From Sulfitobacter maritimus (GTDB lineage Bacteria > Pseudomonadota > Alphaproteobacteria > Rhodobacterales > Rhodobacteraceae): a DNA stretch of 64,000 bases. Positions within the stretch are counted from its first letter, which is position 1. Each line of letters begins with the position of its first letter. Location: NCBI RefSeq assembly GCF_013346665.1, contig NZ_JABVBB010000038.1:653214-717213 (forward strand), given 5' to 3'. This document shows positions 17,286 through 25,875 of this stretch, one piece after another. The notes beneath the pieces were generated by a model. The model was not told the DNA's origin and made no database searches. It was given only the letters and a program-made list of their open reading frames with translations. A program made the translations under genes and the position numbers.

Positions 17286-18590
17286 ATGACCCAACCGAAA
17301 AAGCTGTTCATCAAGACCTATGGTTGCCAGATGAACGTCTACGACAGCGAACGTATGGCCGAGAGCTTGGGCGGTCAGGGCTATGTCACGACCGACAAGG
17401 CCGACGACGCGGATATGATCCTGCTTAACACCTGTCACATCCGCGAAAAGGCGGCAGAGAAGGTCTATTCCGAACTGGGTCGCCTGAAGCCTCTGAAAGA
17501 CGCGCGGCCTGATCTTAAGATCGGCGTGGCGGGCTGTGTGGCACAGGCCGAGGGCGAAGAGATCATGCGCCGCCAGCCTGCCGTTGATCTGGTGGTTGGC
17601 CCGCAAAGCTATCACCGTCTGCCCGAGATGGAGGCCAAGGTGCGCAGCGGTCAGAGCGCGCTCGACACGGATTTCCCTGCGGAGGATAAGTTCAACCATC
17701 TCAAAAGCCGTCCAAAGGCGAAACGCGCCCCGGCGGCATTTTTGACGGTGCAAGAAGGCTGCGACAAGTTCTGCGCCTTCTGCGTGGTGCCCTATACCCG
17801 CGGTGCCGAAGTCTCGCGCCCCGCCGAAAAGGTGCTCGAAGAGGCCCGCGATCTGGTTGAGCGCGGCGTGCGTGAGGTGACGTTGCTGGGCCAGAACGTG
17901 AACGCCTATCACGGCGGTATGACACTGGCCGGATTGATCCGCGCGCTGGCCAAGATCGATGGGTTAGAGCGTATCCGCTACACCACCAGCCACCCCAACG
18001 ACATGGGCGATGACCTGATCGCGGCGCATGGCGAGGTGCCGGAACTGATGCCTTACCTGCATCTGCCCGTGCAGTCGGGGTCGGATCACATTCTGAAACG
18101 GATGAACCGCAGCCACACAGCTGAGAGCTATCTGAAACTGCTCGAACGCATCCGCGCGGCGCGTCCTGACATCGTGCTGTCGGGTGATTTTATCGTCGGC
18201 TTCCCCGAGGAGACCGAGGCCGATTTTGAGGCCACAATGGAACTCGTCCGGCAGGTGCGCTACGGCTATGCCTATTCCTTCAAATACTCCACCCGCCCCG
18301 GCACACCTGCGGCCGAACGCCCGCTGGTCGATCCTGCAGTGGCCGATGAGCGTCTGCAGCGTCTGCAAGGGCTGATCACCTCGCATCAGCAAGAGATTCA
18401 GCAATCCATGGTTGGGCGCGAAGTTTCTGTATTGGTAGAGAAAAAGGGCCGCTTGCCGGGCCAGATGCTGGGCAAATCGGAATACCTGCATGCGGTGCAT
18501 ATTGAGGATTGCACAGCCGAGGTCGGGGACATCCAGCGTGTCCGCGTAACCGAGGCGAAAACCAACTCTCTGGCTGCCGTTCTCGTCTGA
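17286..18590 (+). CDS. miaB: tRNA-2-methylthio-N6-dimethylallyladenosine synthase
   Basis: Radical-SAM methylthiotransferase that modifies A37 of tRNAs reading UNN codons. About 434 residues: N-terminal UPF0004 domain with cluster cysteines in [20 protein letters not shown] and GVAGCVAQ; radical SAM motif CDKFCAFC near residue 159; C-terminal TRAM domain. Start uncertain: ATG at 17286 gives the family-typical [14 protein letters not shown], while ATG at 17277 adds three residues; neither has a clear ribosome site. A strong hairpin follows. Confidence 0.94.
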   Translation: MTQPKKLFIKTYGCQMNVYDSERMAESLGGQGYVTTDKADDADMILLNTCHIREKAAEKVYSELGRLKPLKDARPDLKIGVAGCVAQAEGEEIMRRQPAVDLVVGPQSYHRLPEMEAKVRSGQSALDTDFPAEDKFNHLKSRPKAKRAPAAFLTVQEGCDKFCAFCVVPYTRGAEVSRPAEKVLEEARDLVERGVREVTLLGQNVNAYHGGMTLAGLIRALAKIDGLERIRYTTSHPNDMGDDLIAAHGEVPELMPYLHLPVQSGSDHILKRMNRSHTAESYLKLLERIRAARPDIVLSGDFIVGFPEETEADFEATMELVRQVRYGYAYSFKYSTRPGTPAAERPLVDPAVADERLQRLQGLITSHQQEIQQSMVGREVSVLVEKKGRLPGQMLGKSEYLHAVHIEDCTAEVGDIQRVRVTEAKTNSLAAVLV

Positions 18591-18592
18591 AA

Positions 18593-18614
18593 GGGTGCGC
18601 GTTGCCGCGCACCC
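18593..18614. terminator. Hairpin between miaB and the convergent secreted-protein gene
   Basis: A perfect 9-bp stem GGGTGCGCG/CGCGCACCC with loop TTGC starts 2 nt after the miaB stop. It lacks a T-run but sits between convergent genes and can act in both directions. Confidence 0.65.
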
Positions 18615-18622
18615 AAGCGGTA

Positions 18623-18967
18623 TCAGTAGTTGTGCTTCCGGTGCGAGGCCGCATCCGCAAAGATACGCTCCATATGCGCTTTCAGCCCCGCCGGGTTGCC
18701 CACCAGACGGTCATCGCGGCAGACGCGTTCTGCGATGGCATGGGCGGTAGGGAAGTCATAGCCAACAGCCACAAGGCTATCGATAAAGACGCTGTTGGGG
18801 CGGTCCCAAATCACGTCACGCCACGGGCCACGGTAGCAGCTGACGTGGATTACATTGCCGGTTGGTACGGCGACCCCTTGGTTATGGTAGGCGTATTTCA
18901 CGCCCCCGGCAAAAGCGGGCAGGGCAAGCAGCCCGGCCACGGCGGTTGCGAGCATCGTCTTCATCAT
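18623..18967 (-). CDS. Small secreted protein, conserved hypothetical
   Basis: A 114-residue exported protein. The signal peptide MMKTMLATAVAGLLALPAFA is followed by a domain with two cysteines (VSCYRGPWRDVIWD and ERVCRDDRLVG). No family recognised. The start was placed at 18967 because GGGGGA lies 7 nt upstream; an in-frame extension to 19096 has no signal-like N-terminus. The 3' end meets miaB head to head across a shared hairpin. Confidence 0.7.
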   Translation of the reverse strand: MMKTMLATAVAGLLALPAFAGGVKYAYHNQGVAVPTGNVIHVSCYRGPWRDVIWDRPNSVFIDSLVAVGYDFPTAHAIAERVCRDDRLVGNPAGLKAHMERIFADAASHRKHNY

Positions 18968-19395
18968 CACATAGTCCCCCATTAAGAGTGCAGCAGTTGT
19001 CGGCTTTGGCAGAGCCGCGCGAAAGTCCCACCCTCGCGCTCCGATGCATAGAGGGATAGGCGTAGCGGTTTGTATTTCAAGAAAAATCGGCGCCACTGTT
19101 GCTCAGGGATGGACAGTCTCGCCGGGGGGGGCTTTGATTGTCGATGGAGGCGGGTCAATGGCGCGTTTTGCCTGCATCATTACCCGCGAAGGGATCGGAA
19201 TGGGGCAGCAAGGACCGTGCCCTCAAAAAAGCAACAATTCTGAGAAATCGTTGTGACTGCCGCCAATTGAGCCACAAAATGTTGATAACACTGCTTCACA
19301 GGCGGCGGATTTTTGCCTAACCTAATGGAATATTGCCATGATGCGGCTCCGGCAAGGGGCCGAATTTGCCAAAGATTAACATAAGGACGAATGCT
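18968..19395. other. Non-coding region upstream of the OmpA-like gene
   Basis: About 430 bp between divergent genes with no supported ORF. Just before the OmpA-like gene, TTCACA (from 19296) and TAACCT are about 17 bp apart and could form a weak promoter. The region from about 19210 to 19400 is clearly more AT-rich than its surroundings. No tRNA or riboswitch was recognised. Confidence 0.4.
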
Positions 19396-19971
19396 GTGGG
19401 AAACTATATTTCCAATGCGATGCGCGCGGTGGCCAGTCTGGCGCTCGCGGCGGCGCTGGCCGTGGCCGGCACGACAGCCGATGCCCAGACCCCGTCACAA
19501 CAGGGCCGTGACAAAGGCGTCTATACGCCGACCATCTGGGTTGATCCCGATGGCTGCGAACACTGGGTGATGGATGATGGCGCCGAAGGCTATATGACGC
19601 CTCATGTCACCCGCCAAGGCATCCCAGTGTGCCGCCGGGGCAATGTTTGCGGTGTGATGGAGACGGATCAGTTCTTTGCCACCGACAAATACAACATTTC
19701 GCGGGCTGGTCAGGCGCGTTTGGCGAATTTCTTTAAGACGACGGGGGCCGTGTCCTACATCATCACCGGTCACACCGACAGCCGCGCGTCGGATGCCTAT
19801 AACATGCGTCTGTCCTACAACCGCGCCAATGCCGTAGCGCGTATCGCCAATCAGGTTGGCGCAAAGATCGCGGATGTGCGCGGCTATGGCGAACGGATGC
19901 CCGCCGCCCCGAACAATTCCGCTGCAAACATGGCCAAAAACCGCCGTGTTGAAATTATCTGCATTCGCTGA
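19396..19971 (+). CDS. OmpA-family periplasmic protein with an N-terminal WVDPxGC module
   Basis: A 191-residue exported protein: signal peptide (to about ADAQ), a 33-residue module beginning IWVDPDGCEHW and ending PVC (19534-19632), then an OmpA C-terminal peptidoglycan-binding domain (TGHTDSRASDAYNMRLSYNR, NRRVEIICIR). GTG at 19396 is chosen as start because AAGGA lies 8 nt upstream and no in-frame ATG precedes the signal sequence. Twelve nt downstream is a lipoprotein gene that carries the same module, so the two are an operon and probably work together at the cell wall. Confidence 0.82.
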   Translation: MGNYISNAMRAVASLALAAALAVAGTTADAQTPSQQGRDKGVYTPTIWVDPDGCEHWVMDDGAEGYMTPHVTRQGIPVCRRGNVCGVMETDQFFATDKYNISRAGQARLANFFKTTGAVSYIITGHTDSRASDAYNMRLSYNRANAVARIANQVGAKIADVRGYGERMPAAPNNSAANMAKNRRVEIICIR

Positions 19972-19983
19972 AGGGACAGACAA

Positions 19984-20307
19984 GTGATTAAGACAAAACT
20001 TCTCATGGTCACCGCCTGTGCCGTCGGCCTGTCGGCCTGCACCGACTACGAAGGCGGGTTGGGCCGGGGCTATCCCTCGGACAAGACCTTTGACCGGGGC
20101 ATCGACAAGAAGCACCTGAGCCAGCTTCAGGCGGGCATCTGGGTTGATCCAAACGGCTGTGACCACTGGATCATCGATGACGGTGTTGAAGGCTACCTCT
20201 CAGCGCGTCTCGACAAATTCGGCAAGCCGGTCTGTTCCGGTGTGGCACCGCCCACGCATACTGCTGGTCACTTCAAAGGTGGTTCGCGCATCAAGGACCC
20301 GAACTGA
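19984..20307 (+). CDS. Small lipoprotein sharing the WVDPxGC module
   Basis: A 107-residue lipoprotein starting with GTG. The lipobox LSAC puts the lipidated cysteine at about residue 19. After a short linker comes a module of the same 33-residue length as in the upstream OmpA-like protein (20137-20235, IWVDPNGCDHW to PVC), identical at 19 positions. The N-terminus would be anchored in a membrane while the partner binds peptidoglycan. A strong terminator follows. The function of the module is unknown to me. Confidence 0.78.
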   Translation: MIKTKLLMVTACAVGLSACTDYEGGLGRGYPSDKTFDRGIDKKHLSQLQAGIWVDPNGCDHWIIDDGVEGYLSARLDKFGKPVCSGVAPPTHTAGHFKGGSRIKDPN

Positions 20308-20334
20308 CCTTGGCGGTGAATACCAAACACACCG

Positions 20335-20365
20335 GGCCGGAGCGCAATGCGCTTCGGCCTTTTTT
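20335..20365 (+). terminator. Rho-independent terminator after the lipoprotein gene
   Basis: An 11-bp stem GGCCGGAGCGC/GCGCTTCGGCC with loop AAT is followed directly by six T residues. This is the clearest terminator in the window, and it argues against the frame that would extend phoH upstream through it. Confidence 0.92.
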
Positions 20366-20436
20366 GTCTCTATGGGTTGGTAATTCGACCCATTCTGCCT
20401 ATTTCAACCCCTAGTGCTTCACAAAGGATATGCGCA

Positions 20437-21444
20437 TTGCCTTCAACTGATCTGATGAGCCCAGACACCGCGGCCGAACGGGTGGTGGAATTTCCGGACA
20501 ACCGCCTGTTGATCGACCTCTGCGGCGCTTATGACGCGCATCTGGCGGCCATCGAGAAGTCGCTTGAGGTGCAGATCATTCGGCGCGGCAATCACTTGCA
20601 ACTTTTGGGCGATGGCGACGCCATCGAGAAAGCCGAGACGATGTTGAACGCGCTCTACGCGCGGCTCGAAGGGGGGCGCTCGGTCGAGGCAGGCGATGTC
20701 GATGGCATGTTGCGGATGGGCAATTCCGATGCTGATACCGGCGTGCGCCAAGGGGATCAGTTGGAAATGCCGATGGGCGAGGCGATTGAGATTCAGACCC
20801 GCAAAAAACGGGTTGAGCCGCGCACCGACGCGCAGAAAGCCTATGTGCAGGCGCTCTTTGACAATGAACTGGCCTTTGGCATCGGCCCTGCGGGGACGGG
20901 CAAGACCTATCTCGCGGTGGCGGTGGGCGTGTCGATGTTCATTGGTGGCCATGTGGACCGGATCATCCTGTCGCGCCCTGCGGTCGAGGCGGGCGAAAAG
21001 CTCGGCTATCTGCCCGGCGACATGAAGGATAAGGTCGACCCCTATATGCAGCCGCTTTATGACGCGCTGAATGACTTCCTGCCGGGCAAGCAATTGGCCA
21101 AGCTGCTCGAAGAAAAGCGCATCGAGATCGCGCCCTTGGCGTTTATGCGGGGGCGGACCCTGTCCAATGCCTTTGTCGTCTTGGACGAGGCGCAGAATGC
21201 CACGTCGATGCAAATGAAGATGTTTCTGACCCGGCTTGGGCAGGGCTCGCGTATGGTCGTGACTGGGGACCGTACGCAGATCGATTTGCCGCGCGGGGTG
21301 CAATCGGGGCTGCAAGATGCGGAGCGTCTGCTTAAGACCATCCCGAGCATCAGCTTCAACTACTTCACCTCCAAGGATGTTGTGCGTCATCCGCTGGTTG
21401 CCGCCATTATCGAAGCCTATGAGGCGGATTCGGGTGCCGCGTGA
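20437..21444 (+). CDS. PhoH-like ATPase
   Basis: Cytosolic P-loop ATPase of 335 residues in the PhoH family, linked to RNA metabolism together with YbeY. The Walker A motif is GPAGTGKT at about residues 150-157 and Walker B is FVVLDEAQN; a KH-like N-terminal segment precedes them. Start: TTG at 20437 is preferred because AAAGGA lies 8 nt upstream and the frame further up crosses a terminator; the first ATG in the conserved region, at 20455, has no ribosome site. First gene of phoH-ybeY-corC-lnt. Confidence 0.88.
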   Translation: MPSTDLMSPDTAAERVVEFPDNRLLIDLCGAYDAHLAAIEKSLEVQIIRRGNHLQLLGDGDAIEKAETMLNALYARLEGGRSVEAGDVDGMLRMGNSDADTGVRQGDQLEMPMGEAIEIQTRKKRVEPRTDAQKAYVQALFDNELAFGIGPAGTGKTYLAVAVGVSMFIGGHVDRIILSRPAVEAGEKLGYLPGDMKDKVDPYMQPLYDALNDFLPGKQLAKLLEEKRIEIAPLAFMRGRTLSNAFVVLDEAQNATSMQMKMFLTRLGQGSRMVVTGDRTQIDLPRGVQSGLQDAERLLKTIPSISFNYFTSKDVVRHPLVAAIIEAYEADSGAA

Positions 21445-21448
21445 CGTG

Positions 21449-21973
21449 ATGGAGGATTTCGACGTTCTGATTGAGGACGACCGTTGGGATACGGTCGACC
21501 TTGAGCCACTGGCACATCGGGCGGCGGCGGCCACCTTGGGTCATCTGGGCCTTGCGCCTGCCACGGCGGAACTGACCTTGCTCGCCTGCGATGACAAACG
21601 CATCGCCGCACTGAACGAGGACTTTCGTGGCAAACCGCGCGCGACCAATGTGCTGAGCTGGCCCGCGGAAGAACGCGGCGCAGCAGCACCGGGCGGCGAT
21701 CCGCTGCCTGTATCGCCGGGCGTTGACGGGATGCTTGAACTGGGCGACATCGCGCTGGCATATGAGACCTGCGCGGCAGAGGCCAAGGCGGGAGACAAAC
21801 CGCTTGCCGATCACGTGACCCATCTTATTGTTCACGGACTCCTGCATCTTTTGGGCTATGATCATGAAAATGACCCTGACGCCCTGTTGATGGAAGGGCT
21901 GGAACGGGAAATACTTGGCAAAATGGGTCTGGATGACCCATATAAGGAAAGCGAGCCTCAAGGGCTCAGTTAA
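21449..21973 (+). CDS. ybeY: Endoribonuclease YbeY, rRNA maturation factor
   Basis: Zinc-dependent single-strand endoribonuclease needed for 16S rRNA 3' maturation and ribosome quality control. 174 residues. The zinc motif H-x3-H-x5-H is complete in HLIVHGLLHLLGYDH. The start ATG at 21449 lies 4 nt after the phoH stop. The order phoH-ybeY-corC-lnt is common in proteobacteria and supports every member of the run. Confidence 0.94.
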   Translation: MEDFDVLIEDDRWDTVDLEPLAHRAAAATLGHLGLAPATAELTLLACDDKRIAALNEDFRGKPRATNVLSWPAEERGAAAPGGDPLPVSPGVDGMLELGDIALAYETCAAEAKAGDKPLADHVTHLIVHGLLHLLGYDHENDPDALLMEGLEREILGKMGLDDPYKESEPQGLS

Positions 21974-21988
21974 CACAGACAGGACTCA

Positions 21989-22891
21989 ATGGGCGATACA
22001 GACGGATCATCTGACGCGGCGCAGAGCGCGCTGCTGGATGAAGACAGCCAGAACCAACCGGACGACACAGCGCTGCGCACCGGTAATTTCTTCTCTCGCG
22101 TGTTTGAGGCGCTCAGCCCGTCAGACAGTGAGGACGACAGCCCCGAGGCCTCGGCACAGACCGAGCGGCCCAGCAGCCATGGCATGATCAACCTGCGCCG
22201 GATGCGGGTAGATGACGTGGCCGTGCCCAAGGCGGATATCATCGCGGTCCCGGCCAGCGCGACCTTAGAAGAACTGGTCGCCGTTTTTAAGGAAAGCGGC
22301 ATGACGCGTCTGCCGGTCTATGACGGCACGCTCGACACGCCTGTGGGCATGGTTCACCTCAAAGATCTGGCGCTGAACCACGGCTTTAACGGCAAAACCA
22401 CCACGTTTGATATAAACGGGCTGTTGCGCCCGTTGGTCTATGTGCCACCGTCGATGACAATCGGCGTCTTGCTGACCAAGATGCAGGCCGAACGCCGCCA
22501 TATGGCGCTGGTAATTGACGAATACGGCGGGGTGGACGGGCTGGTGACCATCGAAGACCTTATCGAACAGGTCATTGGTGAGATCGAAGACGAACATGAC
22601 GTCGACGAGGGCACCTATTGGACGGTGGAGAAACCCGGCACCTATCTGGCACTGGCCAAGACGCCTTTGGGTGATTTTGAGGCTGAGATCGGCCATTCGC
22701 TGACTGACCATGACACCGTGGACGAGGAAGAGATCGACACGCTCGGCGGGTTGGTCACGATGCTGTCGGGCCGGGTGCCCGCGCGGGGCGAGGTTGTCTT
22801 GCACCCCGACGGGCCTGAGTTCGAAGTGATCGACGCCGATCCCCGCCGCATCAAACGCCTGCGGGTGCGCACCCAAGGGGCCGGGGGATGA
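21989..22891 (+). CDS. corC: Hemolysin/CorC-family CBS-domain protein
   Basis: A 300-residue soluble protein with an acidic disordered N-terminus (residues 1-60), two CBS domains (about 75-200; DVAVPKADIIAV, RLPVYDG, ALVIDEYGGVDGLVTIEDL) and a C-terminal CorC/HlyC transporter-associated domain. It has no DUF21 membrane domain. The role is uncertain; E. coli CorC (YbeX) has been tied to magnesium/cobalt efflux and ribosome function. Overlaps lnt by 4 nt (ATGA). Confidence 0.88.
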   Translation: MGDTDGSSDAAQSALLDEDSQNQPDDTALRTGNFFSRVFEALSPSDSEDDSPEASAQTERPSSHGMINLRRMRVDDVAVPKADIIAVPASATLEELVAVFKESGMTRLPVYDGTLDTPVGMVHLKDLALNHGFNGKTTTFDINGLLRPLVYVPPSMTIGVLLTKMQAERRHMALVIDEYGGVDGLVTIEDLIEQVIGEIEDEHDVDEGTYWTVEKPGTYLALAKTPLGDFEAEIGHSLTDHDTVDEEEIDTLGGLVTMLSGRVPARGEVVLHPDGPEFEVIDADPRRIKRLRVRTQGAGG

Positions 22892-24384
22892 TCCAAGGAC
22901 TGGCGCGGCGGGGCCGGTTTCTGCTGGCCCCTCTTGCCGGGGCCATCGCAGCGGTTGGGCAGGCGCCCTATGATCTGCCGCTCCTGCTTTTTGCAGGGCT
23001 CATCGCGGCATTCTGGCTTTACCGTGCGCAGTCCGGCAGGCCTTGGCGGGCGGCACTGCTGGGGTGGGGCTTTGGTTTTGGCTACTTCCTCCATGCGCTG
23101 CAATGGATTGTCTCGCCCTTCATGGTCGATGTGGCACGACACGGTTGGATGGCGCCCTTTGCGCTGATCTTGCTGGCTGCTGGCATCGCGTTGTTCTGGG
23201 GGCTGGCATTCGGTGCCGCACGCTGGCTGGCACCGCGCCGGGTCTGGGTTCTGGCGGTCACTTGGGCTGCCGTGGAACTGCTCAGAGCCTATATCTTTAC
23301 CGGCTTTCCTTGGGCCATGCCTGCCCAGGCTCTTGTGGGAGTTATGGCTGGGCAGGGCATGGCGTGGGTTGGTCCCTATGCGCTGAACCTCTGGCTTTTT
23401 TTCACTGCTGCTTTGTTGGTGATGCGCGGGGCTTTGACGGTGCGGCTGGGGCAGGGCGCTTTGGCGCTGTCAATGGCGCTGCTGCTGGTGCTGCCACCGC
23501 AAGCGCCGCCGGCACCGCTCACCGACAATGTGGTACGCCTTGTCCAGCCCAACGCCGCGCAGCGCGATAAATGGAACCCCGACACCTTTGAATTCTACTT
23601 CAAACGCCAACTCGACTATACCGCCGCCGCGCCCCAGAGCGCGGGTGCCGCGCCCGATCTGGTGATCTGGCCCGAAACCGCGATCCCCTGGGCGCTGGAC
23701 ATGGCCGGCAGCGCTTTGGCGGAAATTGGTGCTGCATCTGAGGTGCCGGTGGTGCTGGGCGTGCAGCGGCGTCAAAACATGCGCTATTACAATTCGCTGG
23801 TGGTGCTGGATGCCAATGGCGCGGTCGATCAACTCTACGACAAACACCACCTCGTGCCCTTCGGAGAATACATGCCCATGGGCGACCTCATGGCGCGGTT
23901 CGGCATCCATGGTCTCGCCGCGCAGGAGGGGAACGGCTACTCCAGCGGACCGGGCGCACAACTGGTGGACCTTGGTGCGCTCGGGACCGGGCTGCCGTTG
24001 ATCTGCTATGAGGCGGTTTTTGCCCATGATGTGAACGCGGCACCAGAGCGGCCCAGCTTTCTGATGCAGGTGACCAATGACGCGTGGTTCGGCAAAGCGG
24101 CAGGGCCAAAGCAGCATCTGGCGCAGGCACGGATGCGGGCGATTGAGCAGGGGCTGCCGATGGCGCGCGCCGCGAACACCGGCATTTCCGCGATGATCGA
24201 TCCCTGGGGTCGGGTAACCGCGTCACTGGCGCTCAACACCGAAGGTTTCGTTGATGCGCCGCTGCCCAAACCGCTGCCGCCGACCCTCTACAGCCGCAGT
24301 GGGGACCTGCCGCTTGCGTTGCTTTTCGCTCTCCTGCTCGCCGGGCTGGTCATGCGGCGCCGACGCGCCGGGAATGCTGATTGA
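22888..24384 (+). CDS. lnt: Apolipoprotein N-acyltransferase
   Basis: Inner-membrane enzyme that N-acylates the lipidated cysteine of lipoproteins, the last maturation step. 498 residues: an N-terminal block of about seven helices, a periplasmic nitrilase-like domain and a C-terminal anchor helix. The catalytic triad is visible as Glu263 (WPETAIPW), Lys319 (YDKHHLVPFGEYMP) and Cys373 (ICYEAVF). Its stop lies at the edge of the presumed metK promoter, so it is the last gene of the phoH operon. Confidence 0.95.
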   Translation: MIQGLARRGRFLLAPLAGAIAAVGQAPYDLPLLLFAGLIAAFWLYRAQSGRPWRAALLGWGFGFGYFLHALQWIVSPFMVDVARHGWMAPFALILLAAGIALFWGLAFGAARWLAPRRVWVLAVTWAAVELLRAYIFTGFPWAMPAQALVGVMAGQGMAWVGPYALNLWLFFTAALLVMRGALTVRLGQGALALSMALLLVLPPQAPPAPLTDNVVRLVQPNAAQRDKWNPDTFEFYFKRQLDYTAAAPQSAGAAPDLVIWPETAIPWALDMAGSALAEIGAASEVPVVLGVQRRQNMRYYNSLVVLDANGAVDQLYDKHHLVPFGEYMPMGDLMARFGIHGLAAQEGNGYSSGPGAQLVDLGALGTGLPLICYEAVFAHDVNAAPERPSFLMQVTNDAWFGKAAGPKQHLAQARMRAIEQGLPMARAANTGISAMIDPWGRVTASLALNTEGFVDAPLPKPLPPTLYSRSGDLPLALLFALLLAGLVMRRRRAGNAD

Positions 24385-24418
24385 CCATCCACCAGCGGTT
24401 CTCTAAGCCTTTGACCGA

Positions 24419-24465
24419 GCATCACAACGGCTTCCTGACGTGATGCGTTATTTCATACTGGAGCA
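24419..24465 (+). promoter_or_regulatory. SAM/SAH riboswitch controlling metK
   Basis: Stem P1 is GCATCAC (24419-24425) with GTGATGC (24440-24446). Its loop contains AACGGCTTCCTGAC, whose pyrimidine-rich GCTTCC can pair as a pseudoknot with GGAGC at 24460-24464, the metK ribosome site. This fits the SAM/SAH riboswitch, a small class found upstream of metK in Rhodobacterales. Ligand binding would hide the ribosome site and lower MetK synthesis when SAM is plentiful. TTGACC at 24381-24386 could be the -35 element of the promoter. Confidence 0.9.
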
Positions 24466-24469
24466 CGAC

Positions 24470-25651
24470 ATGTCCCGTCAGAACTACACTTTCACTTCGG
24501 AATCCGTTTCCGAGGGCCATCCGGATAAGGTCTGCGACCGGATTTCCGATGCGATCCTCGACGCTTTCATCAGCGAGGAACCCGAAGCGCGGGTCGCTGC
24601 TGAAACCTTTGCCACCACCAACCGGGTCGTGATCGGTGGCGAAGTGGGGCTGGCCGATAAAGCCAAGCTTGATGAATATCTGGCTGGTGTCGAAGACATC
24701 GCCCGCGCCTGCATCAAAGACATTGGCTATGAGCAGGACGAGTTCCACCACGCGACATGCGAGATTACCAATCTGCTGCACCCGCAGTCCGCGCATATCG
24801 CTCAGGGCGTTGATGCGGCGGAGGGCAAGGAAGAGGGTGCCGGCGATCAGGGCATCATGTTCGGTTTCGCCACCGATGAGACGCCAGAGTTAATGCCCGC
24901 GCCGATCCACTATGCCCACGCGATCCTGCGCCGCTTGGCTGAGGTGCGCAAAGACGGCACCGAGCCGACCCTGCGGCCGGATGCGAAAAGCCAGCTTTCG
25001 GTGCGCTATGAGAACGGCAAACCGGTGGGCGTCAGTTCCATCGTCTTGTCCACCCAGCACGAGAGCGAAAAACAAACCAGCGCCGACATCCGCGATATTG
25101 TGGAACCCTACATTCGCGAAGTGCTCCCTGATGGCTGGATCGACGCGGACACCGCTTGGCATGTGAACCCGACGGGGGTTTTTGTCATCGGCGGACCGGA
25201 TGGGGATGCCGGGCTGACCGGACGCAAGATCATCGTCGACACCTACGGCGGCGCGGCCCCTCATGGCGGCGGCGCGTTTTCGGGCAAGGACCCGACCAAG
25301 GTCGACCGTTCGGCGGCCTATGTCGCCCGCTATCTGGCAAAAAATGTCGTGGCTGCCGGGCTGGCAAATAAATGCGCTATCCAGTTGAGCTATGCCATCG
25401 GGGTCAGTCAGCCTCTGTCGATCTATTGCGACACCTATGGCACCGGCGATGTCCATGACGCTGCCATCGAAAAGGCGATCCGTCAGATCATTGACCTCAC
25501 GCCGCGTGGCATTCGCGAGCATCTGCAGCTGAACAAGCCGATCTATCAGCGCACCGCGGCCTATGGCCACTTTGGCCGGGCGCCGGATGCGGATGGCGGG
25601 TTCAGTTGGGAACGTCGCGACCTCGTCGACCAGTTGAAGGCTGCCGTGTAA
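24470..25651 (+). CDS. metK: S-adenosylmethionine synthetase
   Basis: Makes S-adenosylmethionine from methionine and ATP; soluble tetramer. 393 residues with the family signatures [30 protein letters not shown] and [19 protein letters not shown]. The start at 24470 is 6 nt after GGAG, the element trapped by the riboswitch; ATGs at 24440 and 24443 lie inside the riboswitch and are rejected. The SAM made here feeds many methyltransferases in the window, including pmtA, trmB, miaB and the autoinducer synthase. A strong terminator and a minisatellite follow. Confidence 0.97.
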   Translation: MSRQNYTFTSESVSEGHPDKVCDRISDAILDAFISEEPEARVAAETFATTNRVVIGGEVGLADKAKLDEYLAGVEDIARACIKDIGYEQDEFHHATCEITNLLHPQSAHIAQGVDAAEGKEEGAGDQGIMFGFATDETPELMPAPIHYAHAILRRLAEVRKDGTEPTLRPDAKSQLSVRYENGKPVGVSSIVLSTQHESEKQTSADIRDIVEPYIREVLPDGWIDADTAWHVNPTGVFVIGGPDGDAGLTGRKIIVDTYGGAAPHGGGAFSGKDPTKVDRSAAYVARYLAKNVVAAGLANKCAIQLSYAIGVSQPLSIYCDTYGTGDVHDAAIEKAIRQIIDLTPRGIREHLQLNKPIYQRTAAYGHFGRAPDADGGFSWERRDLVDQLKAAV

Positions 25652-25670
25652 ACCGCCATGACAGCAGATA

Positions 25671-25704
25671 AAAAGGCCGCCGCGGCATCGCCGGGCGGCC
25701 TTTT
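25671..25704. terminator. Bidirectional terminator between metK and cmk
   Basis: Arms AAAAGGCCGCC (25671-25681) and GGCGGCCTTTT (25694-25704) form an 11-bp stem, and the loop folds into a further CGGC/GCCG stem. With T-runs on both strands it can end metK and also cmk transcripts that cross the minisatellite. Confidence 0.88.
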
Positions 25705-25708
25705 ACAT

Positions 25709-25875
25709 GCCTGCAGGTCGGCTCAGCCTCGCGCCTGCGGGTCGGCTCAGCCCTGCGCCTGCGGGTCGGCTCAGCCTCGCGCCTGCGGGTCGGCTCAACC
25801 CGGCACCTGCGGGTCGGCTCTGCCTCGCGCCTGCGGGTCGGCTCGCCCCGCGCCTCCGGGTCTGCTTAGCTTCGC
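25709..25875. repeat. 24-bp tandem repeat, seven units
   Basis: Seven head-to-tail copies, all 24 bp except unit six (23 bp), of a unit beginning GCCTGCGGGTCGGCTCAGCC. Boundaries fall at 25709, 25733, 25757, 25781, 25805, 25829 and 25852. Central units are nearly identical and the outermost ones diverge. Each unit carries the near-palindrome GGCTnAGCC or a variant. The last unit runs over the cmk stop codon into its final codons. An open frame across the array gives an 8-residue PAGRLSLA-type repeat but has no start signal or support as a gene. Confidence 0.93.

Noticed and set aside
20347-20436. Longer phoH start
   Set aside because: It would begin inside the terminator of the lipoprotein gene. 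TTG at 20437 has a good ribosome site.
25709-25875. Possible CRISPR array
   Set aside because: The units are directly joined with no unique spacers and no cas genes are nearby, so this is a minisatellite.
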